In this document: positions 1 to 9,455 of the stretch, piece after piece
How the letters are laid out: each line of letters begins with the position of its first letter
How positions within the stretch are numbered: position 1 is the first letter of the stretch
From: Ectocarpus siliculosus
Taxonomy: Eukaryota > Sar > Phaeophyceae > Ectocarpales > Ectocarpaceae
DNA: 29,454 nt
Direction of reading: 5' to 3'
Assembly: GCA_000310025.1 (NCBI GenBank)
Contig: FN649730.1
Coordinates: forward strand, 575,609-605,062
Notes under the pieces: generated by a model
The model's database searches: none
The model's input: only the letters and a program-made list of their open reading frames with translations
Told to the model about the DNA's origin: nothing
Translations under genes and position numbers: made by a program

Positions 1-495
1 TTTTGAACCCCGGGAAAACCCAAAAAAATTCCCCCTGGGGGTCCTGGGGGCCCTGGGGGGCCTGGGGGTGTGTTTTATTTTTTACCCCCGCCCGCGTTCC
101 CGGGTTGCCCAAGAAAAAACCTCCGTTTTCCCGGGAAAAAACCAACCCCCCGCCAACTGGGTTTTTGTTTTTGTTTTTTTGCCCAACTTTCCCCCCCTTG
201 GGAAAAAATTTTTTTTAAACTTTTTTGATCCCCCCCCGGGGGAAAAAGTAAAAAATTTTTTTTTTTTTCCCCCCTTTTTTCCGGGGGGGGTCCCCTTTTA
301 AATTTTTTTTTTTGGGGGGGTAAGAAAAAGAAATGGCCCCCCCTTTCCCGTTTTTCCCGGGTTTTTTGGTTAAAGCCCCCCCCCTTTGGTTAAACCCCTT
401 TTTTTTTTGGGGGGAACCCCCGGGGGTCCCTTTCCGATTAAAAAAAGTTTGGGGGCCCCCTCCTTTAAAACCCCCCCCCCCCCCCCCCCCCCCGT
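1..495. other. Homopolymer-rich low-quality sequence
   Basis: Almost every base in this stretch belongs to a run of three or more identical bases (C, G, T or A), ending in a C run of about 25 bases near 469-493. Normal-looking sequence starts at about 495. This is the usual appearance of a poor read end or a badly resolved contig edge, not of biological DNA. Open frames here are artefacts of the homopolymers and are not annotated. A similar texture borders the N gap at 17863. Confidence 0.8.
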
Positions 496-842
496 CTCGA
501 AAGGGTTGGTTGATGGTGTAGTGACACAAGGCCGTAATGTCATGAGACAATCTAACAGCAGCAACAACGACGACAACATGTCAGTCCCGAAGGTCAATAT
601 GTGTGGTACCCGCTACGAATGTGGCCCTACACGACACGGGCAGAGTGTACTCATGTAAAACGTGTGCCGTAGTCGTTAGACCACTGACCTCGCATCCCGG
701 GACGGAGCGATACGCCGGGTTTTCGCCGGCCCAGGCTATCACATCACAAGGAAGAACCAGAAACTGGTCATCGTACTTAGGTTTGCTATGTCTAAACCAG
801 ATATGCAATGGGTTGCGACACCGGCACCGGAGGCGGCATACA
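496..842. other. Unassigned sequence, no gene seen
   Basis: Ordinary-complexity sequence with overlapping open frames under 120 codons on both strands. No splice-supported coding region, RNA gene or repeat was recognised. It runs into the left end of the nested element that starts at 843. Confidence 0.4.
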
Positions 843-1293
843 CTACCGTAGGTTGCGCAAGAATACCGTAAACCACGACACAAGATAACACACCCCCTGG
901 ACTGATTTTCAAAGCTCGATTGCTCCACCACGACGAAGAGGATGCAAAAACGAAACGATATTCTACGTTGTCGGAGAACTCTGCACCAGACGGCTTAAGC
1001 GCCGCCATTTTCGGCGCCGCGACTCTTTCTGCTGTCGATAAATCGGTCCAGGGGGTGTGTTATCTTGTGTCGTGGTATACGGTACGGCAACCACTGGACC
1101 GATTTTCAAAGCTGCATTGCTCTGCAGCAAAAGCAGTATGTAACGGCGCCGAAAATCGCGGGGCGAGAAGCGTCTCGTCGAGGGCTTTCCGAAGACGTAT
1201 CATTCGATTTGGACATCCTCTTCGTCGTCGTGGAGTAATCGCGCTTTGAAAGTATGTCCGGGAGGTGTGGTATGCGTGTGCGACCTACCGTAG
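843..1293. mobile_element. MITE-like element (outer copy) interrupted by a second copy
   Basis: The left end begins CTACCGTAGGTTGCGCAAGA and the right end finishes near 1293 with a related inverted end (CGACCTACCGTAG), as in the intact copy at 19253-19476. After about 21 bases the left terminal repeat is broken by a complete second copy (864-1084). It resumes at about 1085 with the rest of the terminal repeat (CTGGACCGATTTTCAAAGCT). Removing the inner copy leaves an outer element of about 230 bp, the family size. It has no coding capacity and is presumably a non-autonomous DNA element. Confidence 0.7.
864..1084. mobile_element. MITE-like element (inner, nested copy)
   Basis: The left end (TACCGTAAACCACGACACAA, continuing through ACACACCCCCTGGACTGATT) and the right end (reverse complement TACCGTATACCACGACACAA, same continuation) form terminal inverted repeats of roughly 50 bp. 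The interior contains a GC-rich imperfect palindrome near 1000-1020 (GCCGCCATTTTCGGCGCC). It closely matches the copy at 20026-20245 and sits inside the older element at 843-1293. The elements seem to begin and end at TA, suggesting a TA target duplication as in Tc1/mariner-type MITEs; that assignment is inference. Confidence 0.75.
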
Positions 1294-1733
1294 CATACAG
1301 TAGTACGATGCAGTGGAGAAATATATACACACTTGCACACTTGCAGGAGGGTACCGTGAAAGCGCGGGCGAACGCACTGCTCGTGTGCCATCGATTACTA
1401 AATCTTGGTCGCTCCACAAACCAAGAGGCTGCCGATGCCAGAAAGGGGTGACTTCGGAAATACCTCCTCGTCGAGAGCATGGGGCATCTTTCCTTGCACG
1501 TATCGACGGGGTTTCGCCACAACTAACCCCCTTGGTTTTGGGGAGTAATATCGACACCCTTAGAAAATAGATCGATCGCACACCTGATGTGCCTTCGCCC
1601 GCCCTCTCACGGTAGAACGCTGTTTCATGTTCAGTCGTCGGGAGCGCGTTTATGTCATGCTCGTGAGTAGTTTTTAAAGAGCTGCCGTCTGTTGACCTTG
1701 ACAGACACGCGTGCGGCTTCGGTGCACGCTAAT
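1294..1733. other. Unassigned sequence, no gene seen
   Basis: Open frames on both strands overlap each other (for example around 1313-1570) without splice or composition support. If the minus-strand model ending at 1734 is right, this is its 3' flank. No repeat or RNA gene was recognised. Confidence 0.4.
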
Positions 1734-2720
1734 CTAGTGCCCGTGACTCTCGGTTTTCCCGCGTGTCTTGATCGAGACACACACACCAACGTCTATGGGG
1801 AGTAGACTAGTGTGCAGCATTTTCGATGCTGTACCGAAGGAACAAGCGTAGACTCCATCCCTCAGCGCATTGTTGTCTTTCGTGCTGCCGCGGGATGCGG
1901 GTAAAACTTTACTCAATTGGCCGCAACAGCGGGACGTACGTACCCCCCGCGCCTACTATCCCCGCGCGTGTGATCACGCCGACTGTTACAATAGAACGAG
2001 AGTGAGCCTGCTGCTGCAGCAGTCCTGGCAGCATCAAGCATCTCCACTGCCGCCCACAACTGCTGCATACCTCGCCTGTTGGTACTACTACAGCAGCAGT
2101 GGAAAGGATGTTGCGCGCGGCCGTTGGGTGAACCACTCGCGTTGACACAAGCCAAAGTTGGTTGGCAAATATGTTTGGCTTTGAAACAGTTTCCCTTTTA
2201 CAGCAGTATTGTCATATGCTGTGTGCTCTCTCGTTCCATCCTTATTCAAACGTGTTGCTGTGCCTCGCTGCTGTGAGTGCAGCAGCAATGGCTGCGGCGG
2301 TAGCATCATCAGCTCCACCTACCAACACCGCCGCAAGTCGGCCCTACAGCAGTAGGAAGCAGCGCAGTTTCGAGGCATCGCAATGTACACATTTCCCAGA
2401 CACACCGAGAGAGTGTTTCGCGACCGCAGTCCAGGCCTCTCGATGTAAGGAACTACGAACCAACAGCAACGGCTTACTCTCTCTTGACAAGCAACCCAAG
2501 GCGTAGCTTCCCAACGGCGGCATGCACTGCACCAGACATGCAACGTCTGTGCTCTCGCTAATCTCTCGTACCTGGAAGCGCTGTTGGAAGCAGCGGCCTC
2601 CGCCAGGGCAGGGTCGATATCCAACACCCCTTGCGTCGAGTCCTGCCTCATCATCAGCGCATCCTTATTCTCCCCCTTCCCATCCTCTGCTGCCCCGCCC
2701 ACTCCCGCCACCGCCGCCAT
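1734..2720 (-). CDS. Tentative small three-exon gene, unknown protein
   Basis: Proposed exons are 2572-2720, 1944-2075 and 1734-1884, about 143 residues. Exon 1 starts at an ATG in a strong context (CACGCCATGGCGG), is GC-rich at third positions, and encodes an acidic, Ala-rich N-terminus ending at a donor CCAG|GTACGA (phase 2). Exon 2 enters from an AACAG acceptor in matching phase and encodes a helix-like stretch (MQQLWAAVEMLDAARTAAAA). The third exon, after a 59-bp intron, is weakly supported. No known domain is recognised. Exon 1 could instead read through to a stop at 2319, giving a 133-residue single-exon product. Confidence 0.3.
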
Positions 2721-3036
2721 GGCGTGCTCTCTCGCTCGCCCCCCGTTTGGTCCCGAATTGGTTGCTACTGCTGTCGCCTTCTAGCTCTCGTTGGTTCCTT
2801 TCGGCTTCGGGAAAAACCACGTTCCCTCTGCTTTTCCCGCCGCTTTGCGCCTCCCCAGGCTACGCTGGTACAGCCGGGAATATCACGCGGAGACGTCGCA
2901 GAGGCACCCTCCTCTGTCCTATTCCATCCGCAACGGCCGATAGCACAACCAAACAACCTCTGGTGGCAGCAAGTCCTACACCTCGATAGCAGAATGTCCA
3001 AGCGCCCGGACCGTTCTGCGACACAGTTCTGTGTTG
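2721..3036. other. Upstream flank of the 2720 start; no assigned gene
   Basis: GC-rich sequence directly upstream of the proposed ATG at 2720 on the minus strand. It may hold that gene's promoter, but no TATA-like or other element stands out. A long plus-strand frame (2631-3647) crosses it; it is Arg/His-rich because of the GCC repeat and has no splice or composition support, so it is not called. Confidence 0.3.
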
Positions 3037-3105
3037 CCGCCACCACCGCCGCCGCCGCTTTCCGCCGCCGCCACCGCCGCCGCCGCCGCCGTCGCCGCCA
3101 CCACA
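3037..3105. repeat. GCC/CCG trinucleotide microsatellite
   Basis: Imperfect tandem GCC units interrupted by GCT, TTC and ACC variants. It creates poly-Arg, poly-Ala and poly-Gly translations in overlapping frames on both strands, which explains the long spurious open frames here. Confidence 0.85.
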
Positions 3106-5304
3106 AAACCGCCGCCGACCTGCCCACAACCGCAGGAGCTTCCCTTGTGTGTGTAGTAGTACGGCGGGCAACACCAACCCCAAGCAACGCCCGTGTGTGT
3201 GTAAGACAGAAGATGAGAGCAGCAGCAGCCCACAGGCCGCCGAAACGGCCGGGGGCATCGCATCTTTTCAGGATACACACCCCCCATCCGACTTATTTTG
3301 TTCGGTTCGGCGTCGTACCCCACCCCGCCCCTGTCCCTGGCATCAAGGGTAGACTACGAGATACTCTTGTCTGCTGTACTAATCTGTCTGTCCTTTGCTG
3401 GACTAAAGGCTTCATCTCGACTTGGCAATATAGCTCCATTACCCAGTCGGTGTTTTTGTACCCTTTGCTCCTGCCGGGCTACATACAGTTCGTCCACACG
3501 TTCATACGTATAGCTCGAATACGAGAGACTGGCTCACTCACAAGAGTACCACTTACATACTGCTGTATTTACAGCATGGGACGAAAAACAACTCGTTCAA
3601 TGGGTTCCTGGTGTCGTAGTCGCTGTGTGTACCCAGTAAGTACGTAAGAACTCAAGTCAGAAAGCACGTTCCATGGATTGTGTAAGTGTCAAGGAACGCG
3701 GGATAAGGTCGTGGGTTTCTACAATATCCTGCTGTAGTAGTGTGTGGCTAACAGAGAGAGGTGAGCGAGCGCGAGCGGTGAACGCTGCCACCGCTCAAGC
3801 GCCATGCGCCAGCACAAATATGTTTTCTTGTTGCGCGTCTCATGTAGTCTACGACTTCTCTTGTACAATGTACTTTGCGCATACATACATGATCTGATGA
3901 TGTTGTCATGTATAAATATATTATTGGGTGTGTTTGTTGAATTGATTAATGGTTTTTGGTTTGGGGAATGTTAATGTTTTTGGTTATGGGGAGACGATAC
4001 GGGAAGACGATATATATATGAAAGTGTTTATTTAGTTGTACATAGCTGATTGTGGCATTATTCACATGGCATGTTCACATACAAACATGGCCATGTCATC
4101 ATGCAAGTCGCCCCCCCTGTTTTCAAGGTATTCTGAGCAAGGGAGAACGGAACGTTTACATAATCCAATGGGAAGGAAACAAGCAAGGCTACACGTCTGT
4201 TGTTGTTTTCCCGATGTACATGTAGGCACGAACCGTTCTTGTTCACTTCTCAGTCCCATCACAAGAGGCACGCGAACCCACCCCTGAAATGGTACTGAAA
4301 TGGTATGGGTCCACCGCAATAGGCGCAAACAAACACGACCGATCGCACATCATCACCCAGCTAGCTTTGTAGACTACGTAGTAAATACATGTGGTCTCAA
4401 GTGATTTTGTCCAACCCACACCGTTGTGAGACCACATCGTTTCGAGGTATCGGCATGTACCTGTCGCGCGGACGTATTATATGCATGCACATGCATGCGT
4501 TCGCAACCAAAACGTGGAACATCAATGGTAAAAAAACGGTTGTGGACGACTTCTTGGGGAGAACCGCAAAGCGCATTGCGTCAGGCTCCCCTTTGTCTTT
4601 TTACCTTGCCATGCTAGACTCGACTACACACCAGTATGCTCGAACCTTTACCCAACGTAAGGGGGGTTGTTCACCCACGCGTACGTGCCAACCACGACTG
4701 TTTGCGGGCAGTGTAGCTTGGCGTCCGCCATATGATAACCGATGGCAGATTGCACGACACCGACCGTAAACAAACCGTAAACAGCCCCCCCCCTACTCTG
4801 CACAATGCTCGCCATTGGATGAACGAACCCGAACACTGCTTTCTATTGCTCTGCATTTCGACCAGGCAGTCGCCGTTAAAAATGCAAGAATCTCAAATGA
4901 TTACCTCTTTTGCCGGGTGCACTCCCGGTACTTCGACTCTATACAGGCAGTATGCCCACCACATGTACGAAAATGATATTTCGCACTGGTTTCACCCCAT
5001 ACATGTAGTTGTACAACAGCTGCAACTTTAGGACGTGAAGAGAATCCTTGTCTCTATGCTCCCCCCTTCACGCCTCTTTGCCTCCCCGGCCTATTTGTAA
5101 ATAGCCTGAGGCCTAGGCATTATGTTGTCATCGATTCCAACAACCACAGAGACTCAGGTCCCGGTGGGCTGCTCTCTCTCTTCCGCGGGAAGGAAGTACC
5201 TGTGGTCCAGTACATGATAGTTTTGAGGGGTAAAGCGTGAGCGACTTTTTGACAAAAAAAAACGGTTTTGTCGAGGCGGTGTTCCGATCCAATAGCGCGA
5301 GCGG
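3106..5304. other. Intergenic, no convincing gene
   Basis: About 2.2 kb without a splice-supported coding region. A markedly AT-rich patch at about 3899-4040 (TATA-like runs at 3911-3924 and 4010-4018) differs from its surroundings. A 127-codon plus-strand frame at 4389-4769 is the longest locally but has no recognisable domain and no third-position bias. A hairpin-like ATACTGCTGTATTTACAGCA lies near 3557. No tRNA was seen. Confidence 0.4.
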
Positions 5305-5379
5305 TTGACAAAAATCTCGTTACACATGTGTGTGTCTCAATCCTTGCAACAAGCGCGAACACGGCAGACTGCCCATGAG

Positions 5380-5635
5380 AGCGGCGACGCAGAGTTGGGG
5401 GTGGAATACCCGTGTGCCCAAGCCACTTTCGGAGCTGCCGCACACGTCGCTAGGGCAGATGTTGGTTATACCCTGAACCTGTCGTCCCTTAGTCGTACTA
5501 CGCAGGGTGGAAAAACATCTAACGAGTTGCATCATGCTAGGTGTAGACAGAGTTGTTGAAAGACTGAAACTTATTTTTCCGCGGTTGCATCTCGACGACC
5601 CAACAAATGAAGCCGAAACCGACAGTCCGGTGGAA
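5380..5635 (+). pseudogene. Possible decayed coding fragment, frame broken
   Basis: A protein-like frame at about 5380-5560 ends in a stop. A second protein-like frame, offset by one base, begins at the ATG at 5532 and runs to a TGA near 5631. The frame after that stop also looks protein-like to about 5875, but there it lies antisense to the splice-supported last exon at 5737-5847 and may be only its shadow. A one-base shift plus an in-frame stop would fit a dead gene. No family is recognised, and spurious open frames are a real alternative. Confidence 0.2.
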
Positions 5636-5736
5636 AGACCCTGAAACAGGCGAAGCCCATTAAGTTCTGAAGAATTCCTATCTGCCACGTGCACACAGAT
5701 ATCTGTTCTTCAGGCGCAAGTCGGTGGGGCTGCCAC

Positions 5737-8700
5737 TCACAGTCTATACAATTCCCTCGCGGAATCTACGTCGGCGCTGTCGAACTGGCGCAGAAAAGTG
5801 TCCAAGGCTGACCCCGATGCGTCCAACGCCATGCGCACGAACAAAACCTGTCGCAGCCGGGAAAAATAAAACGAGAGTAAGAGCCTACTCGCCAGCGGCG
5901 AAGCCTCCACGATATCGGTGGAGTCGGAACAGAATGATGCTTCACGTTCGTAGGATACACATTCAGGGTTACCTGTCTGTCTGCGTCTGTGTCTGCCTTG
6001 TCTGTCTGTCTGTCTGTCTATGTCTGTCTGTGTCTGTCTGTGTCTGTCTGTCTCCGTCTCTGTTGTTTCTCTCTGCCTGACTTTCTCTGTCGCACACACA
6101 GCATCGGCCCGTAAAGCTGAAGGTCGGATACAGATAGCACCCACACTTGAGAGAACCTGTCAGTATGAAGTCATCGCTCAACAATACAGAACACGCCCGC
6201 AGATAAGAACCTCTATTGTACTTCGACGATGGGGATCTTAGTTCCTAGGGTTGTGCTTCGAATGGCCGCTATATATAGGTGTTAGTGTAGGGGTTCTTAA
6301 CGGAGCTCGCAATTTGGTGCTCAAGTTCTTAGACTTCGAGGGTTTGAGGCTTCATCAATTTCTTCATTAATTGCCAAGTTCTTACAATAATGAAGTGCGG
6401 GCACTTTCTGTATATCAAACGTGCGAAGTTCAGCACAACTCATCAGCCCGGCAAAACAAACTGCACGAAAGCTTCAACATAAATCTAGCGGCCATTTGTA
6501 GCCCAAACAACAAACCCCAGCCTAGGACAAAAACTATCTCAACTGCTGGCGCTTTTCTGTGTTGTGGAGACATGGTGCGTACAAGAACTCTCACATTCTC
6601 TGGCGTCATGTTCCTCAAAGCGACGTTTGAAGTCCAGTCCTTGTCGAGCTTGTCCCAGGCATCGAACTCTACCACCGACGCTAAATATTCCACCGCCGAC
6701 TGTCCGGCGTCGCCTGCTGCCTGCCGTCGTTAGCAGCCAAGATTCCCGAGCCGAGCTGATATAGATGGCATTGCTGTGGTCAAGGTATTCGCCCAAAACT
6801 AGCAGCAGAGACTGCACACCAGCAGCAACTGCAGCGGAGGTTGCTCAAAATGTCAACAACAAGAACATGCAAAAAACTACAGCCGACGTTGCGGAACAGC
6901 TTAGACAAGCAGCCAAGATCGACAGATAAAGACATCAAGCCCATTGATACTGTTTCTTGCACCACCACGCCTAAATACGAAGCGGAGGAACTAAAACATC
7001 ACCTACCCGCCCCCTTTTCAGGCCGGGTCGGGTGGGGCCTGTGAAAGAACAGATTCCCAGGGAACAGCACGTCCCCAATGACCTCCAACCCACCCACCCC
7101 CAAATGATGAAAACACGACTTCTGCGTCTCCCCTTCTTTCCCCCAGCCTGACTTGGGCCCGTGAGATGACTCGACTCCCAGAAACACACACACCCCCAAC
7201 CCCCCGCCCCCGAACGAAACCAAGAAATTTCTTAGCATTTTCGCACCTGGCGTTTTCCTCGGGGAAGGTAGAGGACGGCGTCCTTGATCGACTCCTGGAG
7301 GGTAAGGCCTCGCAACACTCCCTTAACCATCCCTCTACACTCTTGCTCGTTGCGCCCGGCCGCTAGGTCCGCCTCCAACCGCCTGCAAAACTCGCGAGCG
7401 TTGACGGCGTTCACCAGGCACCTATTGTACCGCATGCGTGAGTGCGAAAAAAAGAGGCGGATGCACGTTTCGAGTGGTCGCGTTGGACGCTGATGTTTAT
7501 GTGCAAAACTTGACGGTATGTACACGGCATTTTTTTATTGTAGTTTTCAAGCGACAACAACTCCTCCACCATGGTTATTGCGTCCCGGAAATACCCAAAA
7601 TGTGAAAAGAGGGAATCGTTCTCGACATAAGCTGGGGATGGTGTACCTTTTTGAAGGTGGTCTCCACATTCTCCCCCCCTTTTTTCGGAAGTTCTCCTTG
7701 TTTGCTATAATAGGCAAGATAAGTCTTCGAGGGGTAACCGGAACCCGACCGGCTGGCAGCGGGGCGGTCCACTTCTTCATAATCCTCTGCGCGTGATTAC
7801 ACGGGTTCGCTGCGTCCGCCACGTCATCAGAAATCCCGGATTCGATAGCCAGTGGGAACTTCTTGGCCCACCCACCGTTTTTCTCTTTTTCCGTTTATCG
7901 GAGGTGTGATTCGGATTACTTCCCCACGTGCACGCAACGCTGAAAGCTGGGTCGGCGGTCGCCATTCGAGGGATGAGCTAAGCATGAGGCTGAGGCTCTG
8001 AGCTGCCGTACCTCGCACGAAGAGCGCGAGATGTTTGATTGCGCGGTGATCGATTGTGCCCTGAGAGACGTTGTCTGCGGACAATAGACCGATGTGTGCC
8101 TGTAAAGAGCCATTTTTCAGGAAAAGCTTCATGAGGCAGACCCTCCAGCTGGAGATCAGGAGGGAGGTCAGTGTCCTTCAAAGTGATTATCGTCGTGCTA
8201 TCCACGTCCTGGTTTACCTTGTGTTGGGTTACCGGGGTAGGTGTTTCTTGACTTACCGTTTGCTGGTTTACCGGGTGAGTTGAGTCCTGGTTTACCGTTT
8301 GCTGGCAAGAAGGCTTCTTAGGGCAACCGAAACCCGATTGGCTGGCGACGATCCACTTCTTCACAATCTTTTGTGCGTGAATACACGGGTTCCCTACACT
8401 GTACGTCCGCCAAGTCACCTTAGAAGTTCCACGACTTCGAAAATCTGTCATTGGTCCCACACCATTGTTTTTCAGTTTTTTGGAAATAAATAAAGATGGC
8501 GAGTGGCGGGTTCGAACCCGGGTTTTCTCCCCTAAAAGCAGACATCTCATCGCGACGCCAATAATGTGAAAAGAGGGATCGTCCTCGATAGACGTTGGGG
8601 AGATTGTACCTTTATGAAGGTGGTCTCCACAAAAACATAGAGCAATACACGTCCATCTGTGGATAGAGATGGATTCGTTTTACGTATTAAGAATACTAAA

Positions 8701-8970
8701 AACACAACACACATCCAGAGCCATTTCTTCAAGGGTATCCTGTTGGGGGGGTTGACCATGCGGCCTAACCTGTGTCTGTTGGGGTCGAAAAGGTACACGG
8801 AAATATTTTATTGAAGAGAAGCGCCCTCACCTACTCAACGGCCTGCTCGGACCCCCGAACGCCTCGGCAGAACTACCTCCCCCCCTCCCCAGCCCTAACC
8901 CCCAGCTTCCCGCAGCCACCGCTCCTACCGCGCGGCCAGCGGAAGCTCGCCGGAGGGCTGTCGCTCGCAT
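5737..8970 (-). CDS. Four-exon gene: putative organelle-targeted helical protein of unknown function
   Basis: Exons are 8831-8970, 7247-7421, 6595-6720 and 5737-5847 (183 residues with the ATG at 8970). Junction phases are 2, 0 and 0 and all match. Donors read TAG|GTGAGG, CAG|GTGCGA and AAT|GTGAGA. The last acceptor has a classic pyrimidine tract (TTTTATTTTTCCC, then GACAG). Residues 1-46 are Ala/Gly/Arg-rich with an AEAF motif near residues 35-40, reminiscent of the stramenopile plastid cleavage site (A/F), though the hydrophobic core is weak. Residues 48-183 look all-helical, with blocks such as NAREFCRRLEADLAAGRNEQ and SAVEYLASVVEFDAWDKLDK. Third-position GC is about 76% in exon 2. In-frame ATGs at 9036 and 9225 could extend the N-terminus. 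I cannot name the family; a plastid or thylakoid-lumen protein is a guess. Confidence 0.6.
5971..6056. repeat. TGTC tetranucleotide microsatellite
   Basis: TGTCTGTC units with interruptions, located in the last intron (5848-6594) of the minus-strand gene at 5737-8970. Overlapping open frames rich in Ser/Cys/Val (plus) or Thr/Asp/Arg/Gln (minus) come only from this repeat. Confidence 0.85.
7000..7215. repeat. Diverged tandem duplication in an intron
   Basis: Two related C-rich blocks: GGTCGGGTGGGGCCTGTGA near 7026 and CTTGGGCCCGTGAGATGA near 7152, each followed by a TTCCCAG or CTCCCAG motif and an A/C-rich stretch. They lie in the intron 6721-7246 of the 5737-8970 gene. No coding role is seen. 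Confidence 0.4.
7599..7668. repeat. Dispersed repeat module X, copy 1
   Basis: About 70 bp running from AATGTGAAAAGAGGGAATCG to GAAGGTGGTCTCCACA. It matches 8563-8631 with a few substitutions; the short segment AATGTGAAAAAAGAGGG at about 18791 is related. It lies in the first intron of the 5737-8970 gene. Confidence 0.75.
7725..7822 (-). repeat. Dispersed repeat module Y, copy 1
   Basis: On the minus strand this matches 8313-8420. Around the shared core the conceptual peptides are NPCNHAQRIMKKW here and NPCIHAQKIVKKW in the other copy. Two of the five differences in that core are silent and two are conservative (R/K, M/V), hinting at former coding constraint. The frame breaks by an indel just after the core, so both are treated as relics or repeat parts inside an intron. 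Confidence 0.6.
8200..8305. repeat. Short imperfect tandem repeat
   Basis: About four imperfect copies of a unit resembling CTGGTTTACCGTTTGCTGG. They translate on the minus strand as Val-Asn-Gln and Thr-Pro-Val repeats. Intronic position, no function assigned. Confidence 0.55.
8313..8420 (-). repeat. Dispersed repeat module Y, copy 2
   Basis: Counterpart of 7725-7822, with the NPCIHAQKIVKKW conceptual core on the minus strand. On that strand it lies downstream of the tRNA-like head at 8494-8566, whereas copy 1 precedes its X module, so the modules are permuted between the two loci. Confidence 0.6.
8494..8566 (-). mobile_element. tRNA-derived SINE-like head, copy 1
   Basis: The minus strand carries a box A-like TGGCGTCGCGATGAG (8546-8560) and a perfect box B, GGTTCGAACCC (8508-8518). 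A functional tRNA is unlikely: the T stem pairs only partly (CCGGG against CCGCC) and no acceptor stem forms. A second locus at 18739-18791 has the same boxes at the same spacing, both followed 5' to 3' by a diverged body with an A-rich segment. This is the structure expected of a Pol III-transcribed SINE. Confidence 0.6.
8563..8631. repeat. Dispersed repeat module X, copy 2
   Basis: Matches 7599-7668 (AATGTGAAAAGAGGGATCGT through GAAGGTGGTCTCCACA). It directly abuts the tRNA-like head at 8494-8566, lying 5' of it on the minus strand, and may be part of the same mobile unit. Confidence 0.7.
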
Positions 8971-9036
8971 CGGTCCGGCAAGACCTATCCCTAGCGCGGT
9001 TCCTTTGGCATTTTCCAGTAAATTTCTTCTGGACAT

Positions 9037-9275
9037 CGGCCGCCGGCTGTCGTGGCGTCTGGGGCCCCCGGGGAGGTCTTCGTCCTGCTGGGAAAGAGCG
9101 GATGGACGGGCGATTTGTTTTGAGCGCTGCTGGTGACAAGACAGAACGGGCATGCGTGTGTGTGCCATCGCCCATGAATCCTTCTTGCTGTTCTCCGAAA
9201 AAATGACGTGATGAGTACTGGGCACGGGAGGCGTTCGCGTCAGCCGGACATGTAAGGACTACTGTATCCCTCTCT
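9037..9275. other. 5' flank of the 5737-8970 gene; ambiguous GC-rich frames
   Basis: GC-rich sequence open in two minus-strand frames and one plus-strand frame. The minus frame continuous with exon 1 stays open to 9225, so the true start of that gene may lie here. A plus-strand Pro/Ala-rich frame (about 8860-9130) competes over part of the island; phase matching to downstream exons favours the minus strand. Confidence 0.35.
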
Positions 9276-9455
9276 TTACGCGCTGAGGTGATCGATTCCT
9301 GGCGTGTCGCCTGCTGTGGCGTACTTGGCACTATATCTCCTTACGCTTTGATGCGATCGATTCCTGGCGTGTAGGCTGCTGTGGCGTTTTCGCTACCTCT
9401 TTACGCCTTGATGTCATTGATTCCTGGCGCTTGGTCTACTGCTGTGGCGTACTTG
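9276..9455. repeat. Tandem repeat, three diverged units of about 60-66 bp
   Basis: Each unit contains TTACG, then a TGATGCGATCGATTCCTGGC-like core (GAGGTGATCGATTCCTGGCG, TGATGCGATCGATTCCTGGC, TGATGTCATTGATTCCTGGC), then CTGCTGTGGCGT. The units are separated by short variable spacers. Function unknown; it lies between two divergent gene models. Confidence 0.8.

Noticed and set aside
2631-3647. 338-codon plus-strand open frame
   Set aside because: Its length comes from the GCC repeat and GC-rich context. The product is Arg/His/Pro-rich with no domain, and the opposite strand is equally open.
7978-8550. 190-codon minus-strand open frame
   Set aside because: It consists of the SINE-like head, repeat module Y and a short tandem repeat, and lies in the first intron of the 5737-8970 gene.
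8494-8566. Genuine tRNA gene
   Set aside because: Box A and B are present, but the T stem pairs only partly and no acceptor stem or anticodon arm could be drawn.
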